Assembly: GCF_014287815.1 (NCBI RefSeq)
Contig: NZ_JACOOQ010000007.1
Coordinates: forward strand, 1 to 64,000
DNA: 64,000 nt
Direction of reading: 5' to 3'
DNA from: Clostridium lentum
GTDB lineage: Bacteria > Bacillota > Clostridia > Clostridiales > Clostridiaceae
A program made the position numbers and the translations under genes. A model generated the notes under the pieces. It did not search any database and was not told where the DNA came from. It was given only the letters and a program-made list of their open reading frames with translations. Below, piece after piece: positions 37,342 to 47,046 of the stretch (positions are counted from its first letter, which is position 1; every line of letters begins with the position of its first letter).

Positions 37342-37399
37342 AAAAAAAATCACCTTACCCCATTAACTATTCTATGCTAGATAACGATGTAAGGTGATT
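37342..37399 (-). terminator. Terminator between thiN and spoVM
   Basis: Eleven-base arms AATCACCTTAC/GTAAGGTGATT around a 30-base loop, with a run of eight T on the minus strand. It starts just past the thiN stop, and the T run touches the spoVM GGAGG. Confidence 0.75.
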
Positions 37400-37409
37400 A
37401 TTTTTTATA

Positions 37410-38048
37410 TTAATCTTTTGAAAAAATAACTAAAATTTTTCCTTTAGTAAATTCCACTTCAATGTCCTCTTCTAAAAACTCATTTGATACAGTTCTATTA
37501 TCTCCAAGATATAACGTATAATTTTCTAAATCATACTTAGCATTTTTTATATTGAAATTTTCTACTTTATCACAATATGCTAAAAATGAAATATATCTAT
37601 AAGAATTATCTTTTTTAATTTTAGAACTTTCTTCTAATAAATATATCTTATTTGTTTCATTTATGATATATGCTTTTGCTCCTGCACTATTAGCTTTAGA
37701 TAACAGTCCTAGATTAGCAAAACTATGATCAAGTCTACTGCCTGTCATAGCCATCATGTATATTTCTGCAAATTCCATCTTTAAAGCTATTTCCATAGCA
37801 ATATCTGAATCAGTACTATCCTTTTCACAATTATACTTAAATTTTTTTATACTATCAATTTCTAACTTTTTAATATCATCCCTATTTATAGAGTCAAAAT
37901 CTCCTACAATATAGTGAGGATAAATATTATTTTTTAATAAATATGAACATCCTCTATCCACACCTATTATCTTATCAACTTTTTTAGCATAATCTTCTAG
38001 TAATTTTCCTGATGGCTCATTTCCACCACCTACAATTAGAACTTTCAC
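37410..38048 (-). CDS. thiN: Thiamine pyrophosphokinase
   Basis: Makes thiamine diphosphate from thiamine and ATP. 212 residues: GVDRGCSYLL, YIVGDFDSI, KDSTDSDIAMEIAL and MTGSRLDHSFANL give the acidic metal and nucleotide sites. Starts with GTG, sharing one base with the rpe stop, preceded by AAGAGGA, so coupled to rpe. Confidence 0.95.
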   Translation of the reverse strand: MKVLIVGGGNEPSGKLLEDYAKKVDKIIGVDRGCSYLLKNNIYPHYIVGDFDSINRDDIKKLEIDSIKKFKYNCEKDSTDSDIAMEIALKMEFAEIYMMAMTGSRLDHSFANLGLLSKANSAGAKAYIINETNKIYLLEESSKIKKDNSYRYISFLAYCDKVENFNIKNAKYDLENYTLYLGDNRTVSNEFLEEDIEVEFTKGKILVIFSKD

Positions 38049-38695
38049 TATATTCCTCTTAAAGCTTTTATATTTTCTTCAATTACATCATTTTTAAATA
38101 CAGCTGATCCAGCAACTATAACATTAGCACCTGCATCTATTACTTTTTGAACATTTGAAGAATCAATACCACCATCAACTTGAATCATCAAATTCTCATT
38201 ATATTTTATGCTCATTTCCTTTACTTCTTTTACTTTATCAATTGTATATTCAATGAATTTCTGTCCTCCAAAACCTGGATTAACAGTCATTATTAATACC
38301 ATATCAAGGTTGGCAATAATATTTTTAAGTAAATGAACAGGTGTAGCTGGATTAAGTGCAACTGCAGCTTTTTTTCCTTTAGCTTTAATATATTCTATAG
38401 TTCTATCTAAATGTTTTTCACTTTCATAATGAATTGTTATTATATCTGCTCCTGCATCTATAAAATCATCTATATACTTAGATGGATTTTCTATCATAAG
38501 ATGAACATCAAATACTTTATCACTTTTATTTCTTATGGCCTTAATTATCGGCATTCCAAAAGAAATATTAGGAACAAATTGTCCATCCATTACATCTATA
38601 TGAATAAAATCTGCTCCTGCATTACTTAGTCTTTCTACCTCTCTTCCTAACTCTGCAAAATTTGCTGATAATATTGACGGTGCTATTTTAACCAT
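38048..38695 (-). CDS. rpe: Ribulose-phosphate 3-epimerase
   Basis: Pentose phosphate pathway TIM barrel. 215 residues: APSILSANFAELGRE, FIHIDVMDGQFVPN with metal-binding His/Asp, MTVNPGFGGQKFI and VDGGI. GGAGG before the ATG. Lies one base after rsgA. Confidence 0.97.
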   Translation of the reverse strand: MVKIAPSILSANFAELGREVERLSNAGADFIHIDVMDGQFVPNISFGMPIIKAIRNKSDKVFDVHLMIENPSKYIDDFIDAGADIITIHYESEKHLDRTIEYIKAKGKKAAVALNPATPVHLLKNIIANLDMVLIMTVNPGFGGQKFIEYTIDKVKEVKEMSIKYNENLMIQVDGGIDSSNVQKVIDAGANVIVAGSAVFKNDVIEENIKALRGI

Positions 38696-38696
38696 A

Positions 38697-39560
38697 TTAA
38701 TACTTCCTCCAATTCATTATTTCTTCTAATGTTCTTATATAAAATTCATATCTCAATTTATTTATGTATCCTTCTTCAACTGCATTCTTTACTGCACAGT
38801 TAGGTTCCTTATAATGTAAACACCCTCTAAATTTACAACTATTATTATATTCCTCAAATTCTGGAAAACAATATTTAAGATCATCCTTTTCAATAAAAGT
38901 AACTTCTAAAGTTGAAAATCCTGGAGTATCTACTATATATCCATCCTGAACATCTATAAGCTCACTATGTCTTGTTGTATGTCTTCCTCTACCTATCTTT
39001 TCAGAAACTTCTCCTGTTTCCATATGATAACTTTCTTTTAGAGTATTTATTAGTGTAGATTTTCCTGCTCCTGAAGGTCCACATAATACGGTAACGTTAT
39101 TTTTTATCTTTTCTCTTAAAGTTTCTACTCCAATACCATTTTTCGCATTTATATATAACACATCATAGCCAATTGCATTTATCTTATCCTTTATTTCTTC
39201 CTTTTCTTCATAATTTACTAAATCAACTTTATTCAAGCATACAATAGCATGTATATTATTATGCTCACATAATACTAAAAATCTATTTAGTAAGTCAAAG
39301 TTGATATCTGGATTCTTTATAGAAAATACAACAAATGCCTGAGTTACATTAGCTACTGTAGGTCTAATAAGTTCTGAGCTTCGATCATATATGTTTTCTA
39401 TTACTCCTTTGCTTCCATCAAAAGTAATTTCAACATCATCTCCTACCATAGGCTTCATATCTCTATGCCTAAATTTCCCTCTAGCCTTACATTCAATTAT
39501 CCCTTCTTCAGTTTTAATATAATAAAATCCGCCTATTCCTTTAATAATTTTTCCTTTCAT
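38697..39560 (-). CDS. rsgA: Small-subunit assembly GTPase RsgA (CpgA/YloQ)
   Basis: Circularly permuted GTPase that checks 30S maturation. 287 residues: OB-fold first, NKVD (G4), then [15 protein letters not shown] (G1) and VDTPGFSTL (G3), and a C-terminal zinc knuckle [20 protein letters not shown] before the ATG. In Bacillus it is a PrkC substrate and sits directly after prkC as here. Confidence 0.96.
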   Translation of the reverse strand: MKGKIIKGIGGFYYIKTEEGIIECKARGKFRHRDMKPMVGDDVEITFDGSKGVIENIYDRSSELIRPTVANVTQAFVVFSIKNPDINFDLLNRFLVLCEHNNIHAIVCLNKVDLVNYEEKEEIKDKINAIGYDVLYINAKNGIGVETLREKIKNNVTVLCGPSGAGKSTLINTLKESYHMETGEVSEKIGRGRHTTRHSELIDVQDGYIVDTPGFSTLEVTFIEKDDLKYCFPEFEEYNNSCKFRGCLHYKEPNCAVKNAVEEGYINKLRYEFYIRTLEEIMNWRKY

Positions 39561-39590
39561 GATGCCTCCATCTTTTTTACTCTCATATCT

Positions 39591-39620
39591 ATAATAAACA
39601 GTTTATATAAAAAAATGCAA
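39591..39620 (-). promoter_or_regulatory. Sigma-A promoter of rsgA-rpe-thiN
   Basis: TTGCAT and TATTAT with an 18-base spacer, after the prkC terminator. Confidence 0.55.
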
Positions 39621-39640
39621 TTGTTTTTTATTATTAAGTA

Positions 39641-39668
39641 AAAAAGACTGCACATAGTGCAATCTTTT
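39641..39668 (-). terminator. Intrinsic terminator downstream of prkC
   Basis: Ten-base arms AAGATTGCAC/GTGCAGTCTT (one G-U pair), three-base loop, then six T on the minus strand. Confidence 0.85.
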
Positions 39669-39673
39669 ATTAT

Positions 39674-41821
39674 CTAGTTAAATTTTGAAGGAAATATATC
39701 CGTAACTCCTACAGTTGTTTCAGTATATTGAGCATCAGTAGATGCATCCGTTCCAGTATCATCTGTTTCTTCTGAAGAGTTTGTTTCCCCACTATTAGTT
39801 TCACCTGTTGTATCACTGGAAGTATTTCCTGTTGTGCCTCCAGATGGATTCTTCTTTACCTTTAGCTTTACAGCTTCATTCTTCTTAACCTCTTGAGTGT
39901 ATCCTGTTATTGAATAGTTAACATAATCATCACCTGACACAGTACCACTTATTTGATATGAAAGTCCTGCACTTTCTAAAGCTGCTATAGCTTCAGATAA
40001 TGATTGACCTATATACACATACTCAGAAACATTGTAAGATTTCTCAACATATTTCCCTATAGTAAGTGTAACTGCTGTTCCAACTTTAACATCAATTCCA
40101 TAAACTGATTGATTAATAACCATTCCATTCTCAGATTCATTTGATGTATCTTCAGTGTTAATAGTCACTTTAACACCTTGATTTTCTAAAGTTGCTACTG
40201 CCTCACTTTGATTATATCCTATAACATTTTTAACAGTTACCCATTTTACTTCTTTTCCTAAACTAATTATCAAAGAAATTTTACTACCCTTTTCAACTTC
40301 TTGATTCTTATTTATTGATTGACTAATAACATATCCATATTCTACTGTATCGCTATAATCATATGAAAGAGTTGCTACAAGCCCTCTATCTTCTAATGCA
40401 CTAACTGCTGCCTCACTACTTAAGTCTCTTACATCTGGTACTTTTACTTTTTCTACACCGCTAGAAACAACTACTTTTACAGTAGTATTAGTTTTCACCA
40501 CTGTTCCTTCAGATGGATTACTAGATATTATATACCCTTCCTTGTAATTCTCATCATATTTCCTTGAATCAACTTGCAAAGCTAAACCTGCTTTTTTTAA
40601 CGCACTCTCTGCTTCTTCTTGTGATAATCCAACTATTTTAGGTATAGAAACCTCCTTAGCTCCACCAGTAAAATACATACCAAAAGGTACCATAATAGCT
40701 AGTATAGCTATTGTTATAATTCCTATAATTATTCCCTTCCTTGACTTTCTTTGCTTATTTACCGTTGTTTCTTTTGCTCTCTTTACAGGAATATTTTCTA
40801 GTTCATCGTCATCTTCTTCATATTCATCACCATCATATTCATCATACTCATCATAATCATCGTCAACAACTGAGCTATTAACAACCTTAGCCTGAGCCTT
40901 ATCTACTTTGGTAGTATTCATTTGTTTTTCACTTATAGGAGTCATTATTATTGTTTTGCTGTCATATGCACTTGCCTTACCATTAATAATTGCATTAGGA
41001 TTATCCTTAATTTTCTGCAAATCCACCATTAATTCTTTTATATTATCATATCTATCACTAGCTTCTTTTGCCATACATTTTAAAACCAATGTATTTAAAC
41101 TATCTGGTATTGATAAATTAATACCTTTTGGTGGCACAGGTTCTTCCTGTATGTGCTTTAAAGCAATTGTCACAGGTGATTCTCCATCAAAAGGAAGTCT
41201 TCCTGTTAGCATTTCATATAAAACAATACCTAATGAATAAATATCTGACCTTCCATCGATAAATGTTCCTTTTGCCTGCTCTGGAGATAAATAATGGGCA
41301 GACCCCATAATTGTTGTTGTATTAGTTATTGTTGATGCTGTAGAACTTTTAGCAATTCCAAAATCAGTAACCTTGACATCACCATTTTCTGTAACTAAAA
41401 TATTTTGTGGCTTAATATCTCTATGAATAATATTATTTCTATGAGCACACTCTAATGCTTTGGCTATTTGGATAGCAATTTCTATTGCTGTAGTATAATT
41501 TAGCTTTCCACTATAAACAATTAGATCCTTTAATGTTTTTCCGCTTACATACTCCATAACAAAATAATCTATGTTGCCTTTTTCTTCATGACCTACATCT
41601 AAAACATTAACAATATTAGTATCAGATAAATTTGCTATTGCTGTTGCTTCTCTCTTAAACTTTTCTGCAATGTCTTTATTATCTGAAAATTCTTTTTTCA
41701 ATACTTTAACAGCCACTAATCTATTTAACTTTTTATCTTTGGATTTATAAACAATAGCCATTCCGCCTTCGCCTATTATTTCAATAAGTTCATATCTATC
41801 ACCTAATATTTCTCCAATCAT
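39674..41821 (-). CDS. prkC: Membrane Ser/Thr protein kinase with PASTA repeats
   Basis: Senses muropeptides or lipid II and phosphorylates cytosolic targets. 715 residues: kinase domain 1-270 (IGEGGMAIVYK loop, Lys39, HRDIKPQN with Asp135, DFG Asp153); a very acidic Asp/Glu/Tyr linker about 320-341; one membrane helix about 363-385; three regular PASTA repeats and a fourth divergent one outside; then a Ser/Thr/Gly-rich tail. Paired with its phosphatase prpC upstream. GAGGTG precedes the ATG. Confidence 0.97.
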   Translation of the reverse strand: MIGEILGDRYELIEIIGEGGMAIVYKSKDKKLNRLVAVKVLKKEFSDNKDIAEKFKREATAIANLSDTNIVNVLDVGHEEKGNIDYFVMEYVSGKTLKDLIVYSGKLNYTTAIEIAIQIAKALECAHRNNIIHRDIKPQNILVTENGDVKVTDFGIAKSSTASTITNTTTIMGSAHYLSPEQAKGTFIDGRSDIYSLGIVLYEMLTGRLPFDGESPVTIALKHIQEEPVPPKGINLSIPDSLNTLVLKCMAKEASDRYDNIKELMVDLQKIKDNPNAIINGKASAYDSKTIIMTPISEKQMNTTKVDKAQAKVVNSSVVDDDYDEYDEYDGDEYEEDDDELENIPVKRAKETTVNKQRKSRKGIIIGIITIAILAIMVPFGMYFTGGAKEVSIPKIVGLSQEEAESALKKAGLALQVDSRKYDENYKEGYIISSNPSEGTVVKTNTTVKVVVSSGVEKVKVPDVRDLSSEAAVSALEDRGLVATLSYDYSDTVEYGYVISQSINKNQEVEKGSKISLIISLGKEVKWVTVKNVIGYNQSEAVATLENQGVKVTINTEDTSNESENGMVINQSVYGIDVKVGTAVTLTIGKYVEKSYNVSEYVYIGQSLSEAIAALESAGLSYQISGTVSGDDYVNYSITGYTQEVKKNEAVKLKVKKNPSGGTTGNTSSDTTGETNSGETNSSEETDDTGTDASTDAQYTETTVGVTDIFPSKFN

Positions 41822-41823
41822 AT

Positions 41824-42537
41824 TTACACCTCTCCTCCAAATAGCAAGACAGTAATATTATCTTTTCCCCCTCTAGCTTTAGCTAAATCAACTAACTTTT
41901 CACATGCTTCATTAACGTTTTTATATCTATTAACTATTTCAACCATCTCTTCTTTTTGTACCTCATTGGATAGCCCATCAGAACATAATAAAAACATGCT
42001 ACTTTCATTCTTATCAATATTAAATATATCTATTTTCACCGATGAATTAGTTCCTAAAGCTCGAGTGATAATATTCTTTTTCGGATGTACTCTTCCTTCT
42101 TCTTCTGTTATAGCTCCAGCATCTATGAGCTCTTGTACCCAAGAATGATCTTTCGTAACCTTTTTTATTTCATTACCCTTAATAGAAAAACAGCAGCTAT
42201 CCCCTACATTTACCACTTGAATTATATCTCCTTTAATAAAACAACCTGTAATTGTGGTCCCCATCCCTTTACACTTATCATTTTTTTGAGATATTTCATA
42301 TATTTCATTATTGGCATATTTAACTGAATTCAAAAGAAGATCTTCATTTTCTTCTGAATGCTCCATCAAATAGCGCATTATACTTTTTACAGCTAGATTA
42401 CTAGCAATTTCTCCGGCATTATGTCCCCCCATGCCATCAGCAACTAAATAAATTTTAAATCGCTCATCTTCAATAAATGCTGCATAATCTTCATTTAGTT
42501 CTCTTACATTGCCAACATCACTCTTAATTCCAACCAT
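41824..42537 (-). CDS. prpC: PP2C-family Ser/Thr phosphatase
   Basis: Reverses PrkC phosphorylation. 237 residues: VRELNEDYAAF, VADGMGGHNAGEIAS, GTTITGCF, VVNVGDSCCF, ITRALGT and LLCSDGLSNEV carry the metal-binding aspartates. Ends 2 bases before prkC, so coupled. TGGAGG before the ATG. Confidence 0.96.
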   Translation of the reverse strand: MVGIKSDVGNVRELNEDYAAFIEDERFKIYLVADGMGGHNAGEIASNLAVKSIMRYLMEHSEENEDLLLNSVKYANNEIYEISQKNDKCKGMGTTITGCFIKGDIIQVVNVGDSCCFSIKGNEIKKVTKDHSWVQELIDAGAITEEEGRVHPKKNIITRALGTNSSVKIDIFNIDKNESSMFLLCSDGLSNEVQKEEMVEIVNRYKNVNEACEKLVDLAKARGGKDNITVLLFGGEV

Positions 42538-42555
42538 ACTGTTCCTCCAAATACA

Positions 42556-43587
42556 CTATCTATTTTCTTCTAAATAACTTCGCCTTAGCTGGCCGCAAGC
42601 TGCATTGATATCTGTTCCCATTTCTCTCCTGACAGTTACTTCTATTCCATTATCTTTTAAAATTTCTTCAAATTCTAATATATTTTTCTTTGATGGCCTC
42701 TTTAATGTATTTTCCTTTATTTCATTTACTGGAATAAGGTTAACATGACATAGCATACCTTTTACAAGTTTAGAAAGAGATTTTGCATCTTCCTTACCAT
42801 CATTTACTCCTGCCACTAGTGAATATTCAAAAGTTATTCTTCTGCCAGTCTTGTTTATATAGTACTCACAAGCTTCAAGTATTTCACTAATAGAGTATTT
42901 TTTTGCAATAGGCATAATCTCTCTTCTCTTTTCATCGCTAAAAGCATGAAGCGAGATAGCTAAAGTGACACTTAGTTCTAAATCTGCTAATTCATATATC
43001 TTTGGTACTATTCCACATGTTGATAGTGTTATATGTCTTTGACCTATGTTAAGTCCATATTCAGCATTAACAAGCTCTAAGAACTTAACAACATTATCAT
43101 AGTTATCTAAAGGCTCCCCACTTCCCATAAGTACAATATTGGAAACTCTTTCTCCTAAATAATCTTGCGCCACCATTATCTCAGATAAAATTTCACCTGC
43201 AGTTAAGTTTCTTATTCTTCCTCCTAAAGTAGAAGCACAAAATTTACATCCCATTCTGCATCCTACTTGTGTTGAAATACAAATTGAATTTCCATGCTTA
43301 TACTTCATAAGAACACATTCAATTAAATTTCCATCTTTAAAAGCTAATAATATCTTTTTGGTTCCATCTATTGATGATTCATATACACGCTCAATCTTTG
43401 GCATATCTATGATAAATGAATTTTCTAACCTTTCTTTTAGTGACTTTGGAATATTATTCATGTCATTAAAATTATATACTTTTTTATATATCCATGAAAA
43501 TACTTGTTTTGCTCTAAATGCCGGTTCATTATTTTCCTTCATCCAGCTTTGTAATTCATCTAATGTATAATCTAATAAATTTAACAT
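42556..43587 (-). CDS. rlmN: Dual-specificity rRNA/tRNA m2A methyltransferase RlmN
   Basis: Radical-SAM methylase for A2503 of 23S rRNA and A37 of tRNAs. 343 residues: cluster cysteines C110, C114, C117 in [25 protein letters not shown]-terminal Cys331 in [13 protein letters not shown] is the second catalytic cysteine position. All required residues are present. AGGTGGAC before the ATG. Confidence 0.97.
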   Translation of the reverse strand: MLNLLDYTLDELQSWMKENNEPAFRAKQVFSWIYKKVYNFNDMNNIPKSLKERLENSFIIDMPKIERVYESSIDGTKKILLAFKDGNLIECVLMKYKHGNSICISTQVGCRMGCKFCASTLGGRIRNLTAGEILSEIMVAQDYLGERVSNIVLMGSGEPLDNYDNVVKFLELVNAEYGLNIGQRHITLSTCGIVPKIYELADLELSVTLAISLHAFSDEKRREIMPIAKKYSISEILEACEYYINKTGRRITFEYSLVAGVNDGKEDAKSLSKLVKGMLCHVNLIPVNEIKENTLKRPSKKNILEFEEILKDNGIEVTVRREMGTDINAACGQLRRSYLEENR

Positions 43588-43598
43588 ATGTCCACCTG

Positions 43599-44915
43599 CT
43601 ATTTCTTAACTATCTTAGCAATATAGAATCCATCCATATATTCATTTGGAAGTATTGTTAATGATCCATCTGAATTATACACAAAGTTATCCATACTTCC
43701 TAAGAATATTTTTTCAACTTGTGCATCTTTGTGCTTATTTACAAACCATTCAACATTATCTTCATTTTCTTCTTTATTTAGTGTACATGTAGAATAAATC
43801 ATAATTCCACCATTCTTTAAATATTGCCATGCATTTTCCATTATTTCTCTTTGAGTTGGAATTAACTCTTTTAATGACTTTCTTGTCTTATTCCATTTTA
43901 TTTCTGGTTTCTTTCTGATAATTCCAATACCTGAACATGGAACGTCAATAAGAACCTTATCAGCTGATGATACATATAAAGAATCTATTTTTGTTGCATC
44001 CATCTCTTTAATTTCTATATTATTTAATCCTAATCTCTCAGCATTATCTTTAATTAAAGATAATTTATTTTCATGTAAATCAAATCCGTAAACTTTACCT
44101 TTTCCTTCTAATAATTCAGCAATATGTGTTGTTTTTCCACCTGGTGCTGCACATAAGTCTAAAACAGTATCATTTTCTTCTAAATCTAGAAGAGGTGCCA
44201 CAAGCATTGCACTTTCATCTTGAACTGTTATTGCTCCCTCTATAAATAGTGGGTTACTTTCAATTGATCTTCCACCCCTAATGATTACTGCTTCTGGACA
44301 AGCATATCCTTCTTCAATATCATATCCCATTTCTTCAAGTCTATCATAAACTTCATCAAAATCAGACTTTGTGTTATTTACTCTTACAGTAACTTTTGGT
44401 GTTTGATTTAATCCACTTAATATTCTCTTACCATCTTTTTCTCCATATTGTTTATAAATCATTCTTATAAACCATGGTTCATATGAATATTGATATGCTA
44501 ATCTATCAATTACTCCATTACTTACTTCTATATCATCTGGGTTTTTAGTGTAGCTTCTTAATATACCATTTACTAATTTCCCATTTTGCTCTGAAATAGA
44601 TTTAGCTAATTCAACGGCTTCATTACATGCTGCAAATTCTGGAACCTTATCTAAAAAATGCATTTGATAAATAGCAATTCTTAATATATTAAGAACCTTT
44701 TTATCCATAAGTTTAATATCTTTAACAAAATTAGATATTATTGTGTCTAATGTATTTTTTCTTCTTATTGTTCCATAAACTAATTCTGTAACTAATGCTC
44801 TGTCTTTATCATCTAAATTTGTTTCGTTTAATTCCTTTGAAAGAACTAAGTTTGAATAAGCGCCCTCATCTAAAACTCTACTTACTATATTTAATGCAAT
44901 TTCTCTACTGTTCAT
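43599..44915 (-). CDS. rsmB: 16S rRNA (cytosine-967-C5)-methyltransferase
   Basis: 438 residues. N-terminal NusB-like domain ([17 protein letters not shown]), then the SAM domain with [36 protein letters not shown] and [12 protein letters not shown], which provide the two catalytic cysteines. GAGGTAG before the ATG. Cotranscribed with yugP and rlmN. Confidence 0.96.
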   Translation of the reverse strand: MNSREIALNIVSRVLDEGAYSNLVLSKELNETNLDDKDRALVTELVYGTIRRKNTLDTIISNFVKDIKLMDKKVLNILRIAIYQMHFLDKVPEFAACNEAVELAKSISEQNGKLVNGILRSYTKNPDDIEVSNGVIDRLAYQYSYEPWFIRMIYKQYGEKDGKRILSGLNQTPKVTVRVNNTKSDFDEVYDRLEEMGYDIEEGYACPEAVIIRGGRSIESNPLFIEGAITVQDESAMLVAPLLDLEENDTVLDLCAAPGGKTTHIAELLEGKGKVYGFDLHENKLSLIKDNAERLGLNNIEIKEMDATKIDSLYVSSADKVLIDVPCSGIGIIRKKPEIKWNKTRKSLKELIPTQREIMENAWQYLKNGGIMIYSTCTLNKEENEDNVEWFVNKHKDAQVEKIFLGSMDNFVYNSDGSLTILPNEYMDGFYIAKIVKK

Positions 44916-44925
44916 AAACTACCTC

Positions 44926-45618
44926 TTAATCGTTATTTCTATTATTTATTAATATAAGTCTTAACAATTGACTTATTGACATTAATGCTGCTGCCACATA
45001 TGTCATCGCTGCAGCACTTAAAACCTTTTTTGCTCCTAATACTTCATTTTCTAAAAGGATAGATCTGCTTTCTAATATATCTAAAGCTCGTCTTGAAGCA
45101 TTAAATTCAACTGGAAGTGTTATAAGCTGATAAAACACTGTAGCTGAAAAGAATATGATTCCTATAGTTGTTAGTTTAGGTATTGATAGGAATATTCCTA
45201 AGATAAATAATATCATAGATGCCTGACTTGCAAAATTAACCCCTGTAGCTATACTGGTTCTTAACACCAAAGGCTTATAGGCTTTTTGATGTTGTATTGC
45301 ATGCCCTACTTCATGAGCAGCTATACCAGCTGCCGCAATTGAATTTCCATAAAAAATATCTCTTGATAATTTAATTAGTCTTTTGCTAGGATCATAATGA
45401 TCTGAAAGTTCTCCTTCTGTAAGTAAAACTGGAACATTATAAAGACCTGCACCATCTAAGATCATTCTAGCCACTTGTTCTCCTGTGTAGCCGTTTGCCA
45501 TACGTTGTTCTCTATATTTCCTATAAGTACTACTTACTTTACTTTGAGCCCAAAAAGCAATAATTACTGCTGGAATCAATATTAACATTGTTTTGTCATA
45601 ATAAAAAGGATAGAACAT
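44926..45618 (-). CDS. Membrane zinc metallopeptidase YugP family
   Basis: 230 residues: one N-terminal membrane helix, the zinc motif AAHEVGHAIQH (His102, Glu103, His106), then further hydrophobic helices. Family members are widespread in Firmicutes; the substrate is not known. AAAGGAGAG before the ATG. In an fmt-yugP-rsmB arrangement often seen in clostridia. Confidence 0.93.
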   Translation of the reverse strand: MFYPFYYDKTMLILIPAVIIAFWAQSKVSSTYRKYREQRMANGYTGEQVARMILDGAGLYNVPVLLTEGELSDHYDPSKRLIKLSRDIFYGNSIAAAGIAAHEVGHAIQHQKAYKPLVLRTSIATGVNFASQASMILFILGIFLSIPKLTTIGIIFFSATVFYQLITLPVEFNASRRALDILESRSILLENEVLGAKKVLSAAAMTYVAAALMSISQLLRLILINNRNND

Positions 45619-45643
45619 CCAAAACTCTCCTTTCGTGATAAAT

Positions 45644-46570
45644 CTATATAAGCTTTATTCCTTCTTCTATAGAATTACCATTTATATATTGTTCTATTGT
45701 TAAAGGCTTTCCATTAGGGAATTGCACCTTTTTAACTAATAATATACCATTACCACATGAAACTTTCATTCCTGTTTTATCTACAGATAAAACTGTCCCT
45801 GCTTCTTTATTTGAATCTTCATTTAAATAAGAACTTTCATAAATTTTCATTGTCTGTCCTTGATAACTTGTATGCGCTATCGGCCATGGATTTAGACCCC
45901 TAATTAAGTTATGTACTTCTCTTGAAGAATAATTCCAATCTATTTTTGCTATTTCCTTATTTAACATCTTAGCATAACATGTTTCACCTTCTTGCTTAAT
46001 AGGTGTAATAGTACCTTTTTGCAATCCATCGATTGTATCTACTAAAAGATTAGCTCCTCTATCCATAAGGATATCATGTAATTCACCAGCAGTCATGTCT
46101 TCTGTTATATCAATTTCATCCTTTAAAAGCATATCTCCAGTGTCTAATCCTACATCCATAAGCATAGTAGTATTACCACTCTTTTTCTCACCATTTACTA
46201 TAACCCAATTTAAAGGTGCTGCCCCTCTATACATAGGTAGAAGAGAGGCGTGAAGATTTATACATCCATAGGTTGGAATATCTAATACTTCCTTTGTAAG
46301 TATCTGTCCATATGCTACAACTATTATAAAGTCTGGTTTAAGCTCCTTTAAATATTCTATTGTCTCTTTATCTTCCTTTAGTTTTAATGGTTGAAAAACT
46401 TTAATATCATGTTCTACAGCCACCTCTTTTACTGGTGAAAAGGCCATTTTCTTTCCTCTTCCCTTTGGTTTATCTGGCTGAGTAAATACTGCTTCTACTC
46501 CATATTTTTCAATCAATCTTTTTAAAGAAGGAACTGCAAAATCCGGAGTACCCATAAATACTATCTTCAT
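45644..46570 (-). CDS. fmt: Methionyl-tRNA formyltransferase
   Basis: Formylates initiator Met-tRNA. 308 residues: [14 protein letters not shown] start, [19 protein letters not shown] with the catalytic Asn/His, and [10 protein letters not shown]. The C-terminal tRNA-binding domain is intact. Directly downstream of def, whose product removes the formyl group. Confidence 0.97.
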   Translation of the reverse strand: MKIVFMGTPDFAVPSLKRLIEKYGVEAVFTQPDKPKGRGKKMAFSPVKEVAVEHDIKVFQPLKLKEDKETIEYLKELKPDFIIVVAYGQILTKEVLDIPTYGCINLHASLLPMYRGAAPLNWVIVNGEKKSGNTTMLMDVGLDTGDMLLKDEIDITEDMTAGELHDILMDRGANLLVDTIDGLQKGTITPIKQEGETCYAKMLNKEIAKIDWNYSSREVHNLIRGLNPWPIAHTSYQGQTMKIYESSYLNEDSNKEAGTVLSVDKTGMKVSCGNGILLVKKVQFPNGKPLTIEQYINGNSIEEGIKLI

Positions 46571-46589
46571 ATCTCTCTTTATTCCTTTC

Positions 46590-47033
46590 TTATTTAACGT
46601 GGTCTATATATAATATACCATCTAAATGGTCATTTTCATGTAGTATTGCTCTTGCAAGAAGTTCTTCTCCCTCAAGGATAAACTCTTCTCCCTTTTCATT
46701 AAAAGCTTTAACTTTTACATAATTAGGTCTTTCCACTTCATGTGATTCACCTGGCAAGCTTAAGCATCCTTCATCTCCGCATTGACTTCCTGAAACTTCT
46801 AGTATTTCAGGATTTATAAATACCATAAGTCCGTTTTCATCACCAATATCTACAAGGAACATTCTCTTTAAAATACCAACTTGAGGCGCTGCTATTCCAA
46901 CACCATCAGCCTTATACATAGTATCTGCCATATCTTGAAGAATAATCATTTCCCTTTTGCCTATTGCTTCAACTGGCTTACATTTCTTTCTTAATACTTC
47001 GTCACCTTTTACCCTTATATTTCTAATTGCCAT
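46590..47033 (-). CDS. def: Peptide deformylase
   Basis: 147 residues. Motif 1 [10 protein letters not shown], motif 2 EGCLSLPG (metal Cys) and motif 3 [11 protein letters not shown] (HExxH) are all present, so it should be active. AGGAGG before the ATG. Between priA and fmt as usual. Confidence 0.97.
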   Translation of the reverse strand: MAIRNIRVKGDEVLRKKCKPVEAIGKREMIILQDMADTMYKADGVGIAAPQVGILKRMFLVDIGDENGLMVFINPEILEVSGSQCGDEGCLSLPGESHEVERPNYVKVKAFNEKGEEFILEGEELLARAILHENDHLDGILYIDHVK

Positions 47034-47046
47034 TATTTTATTCCTC

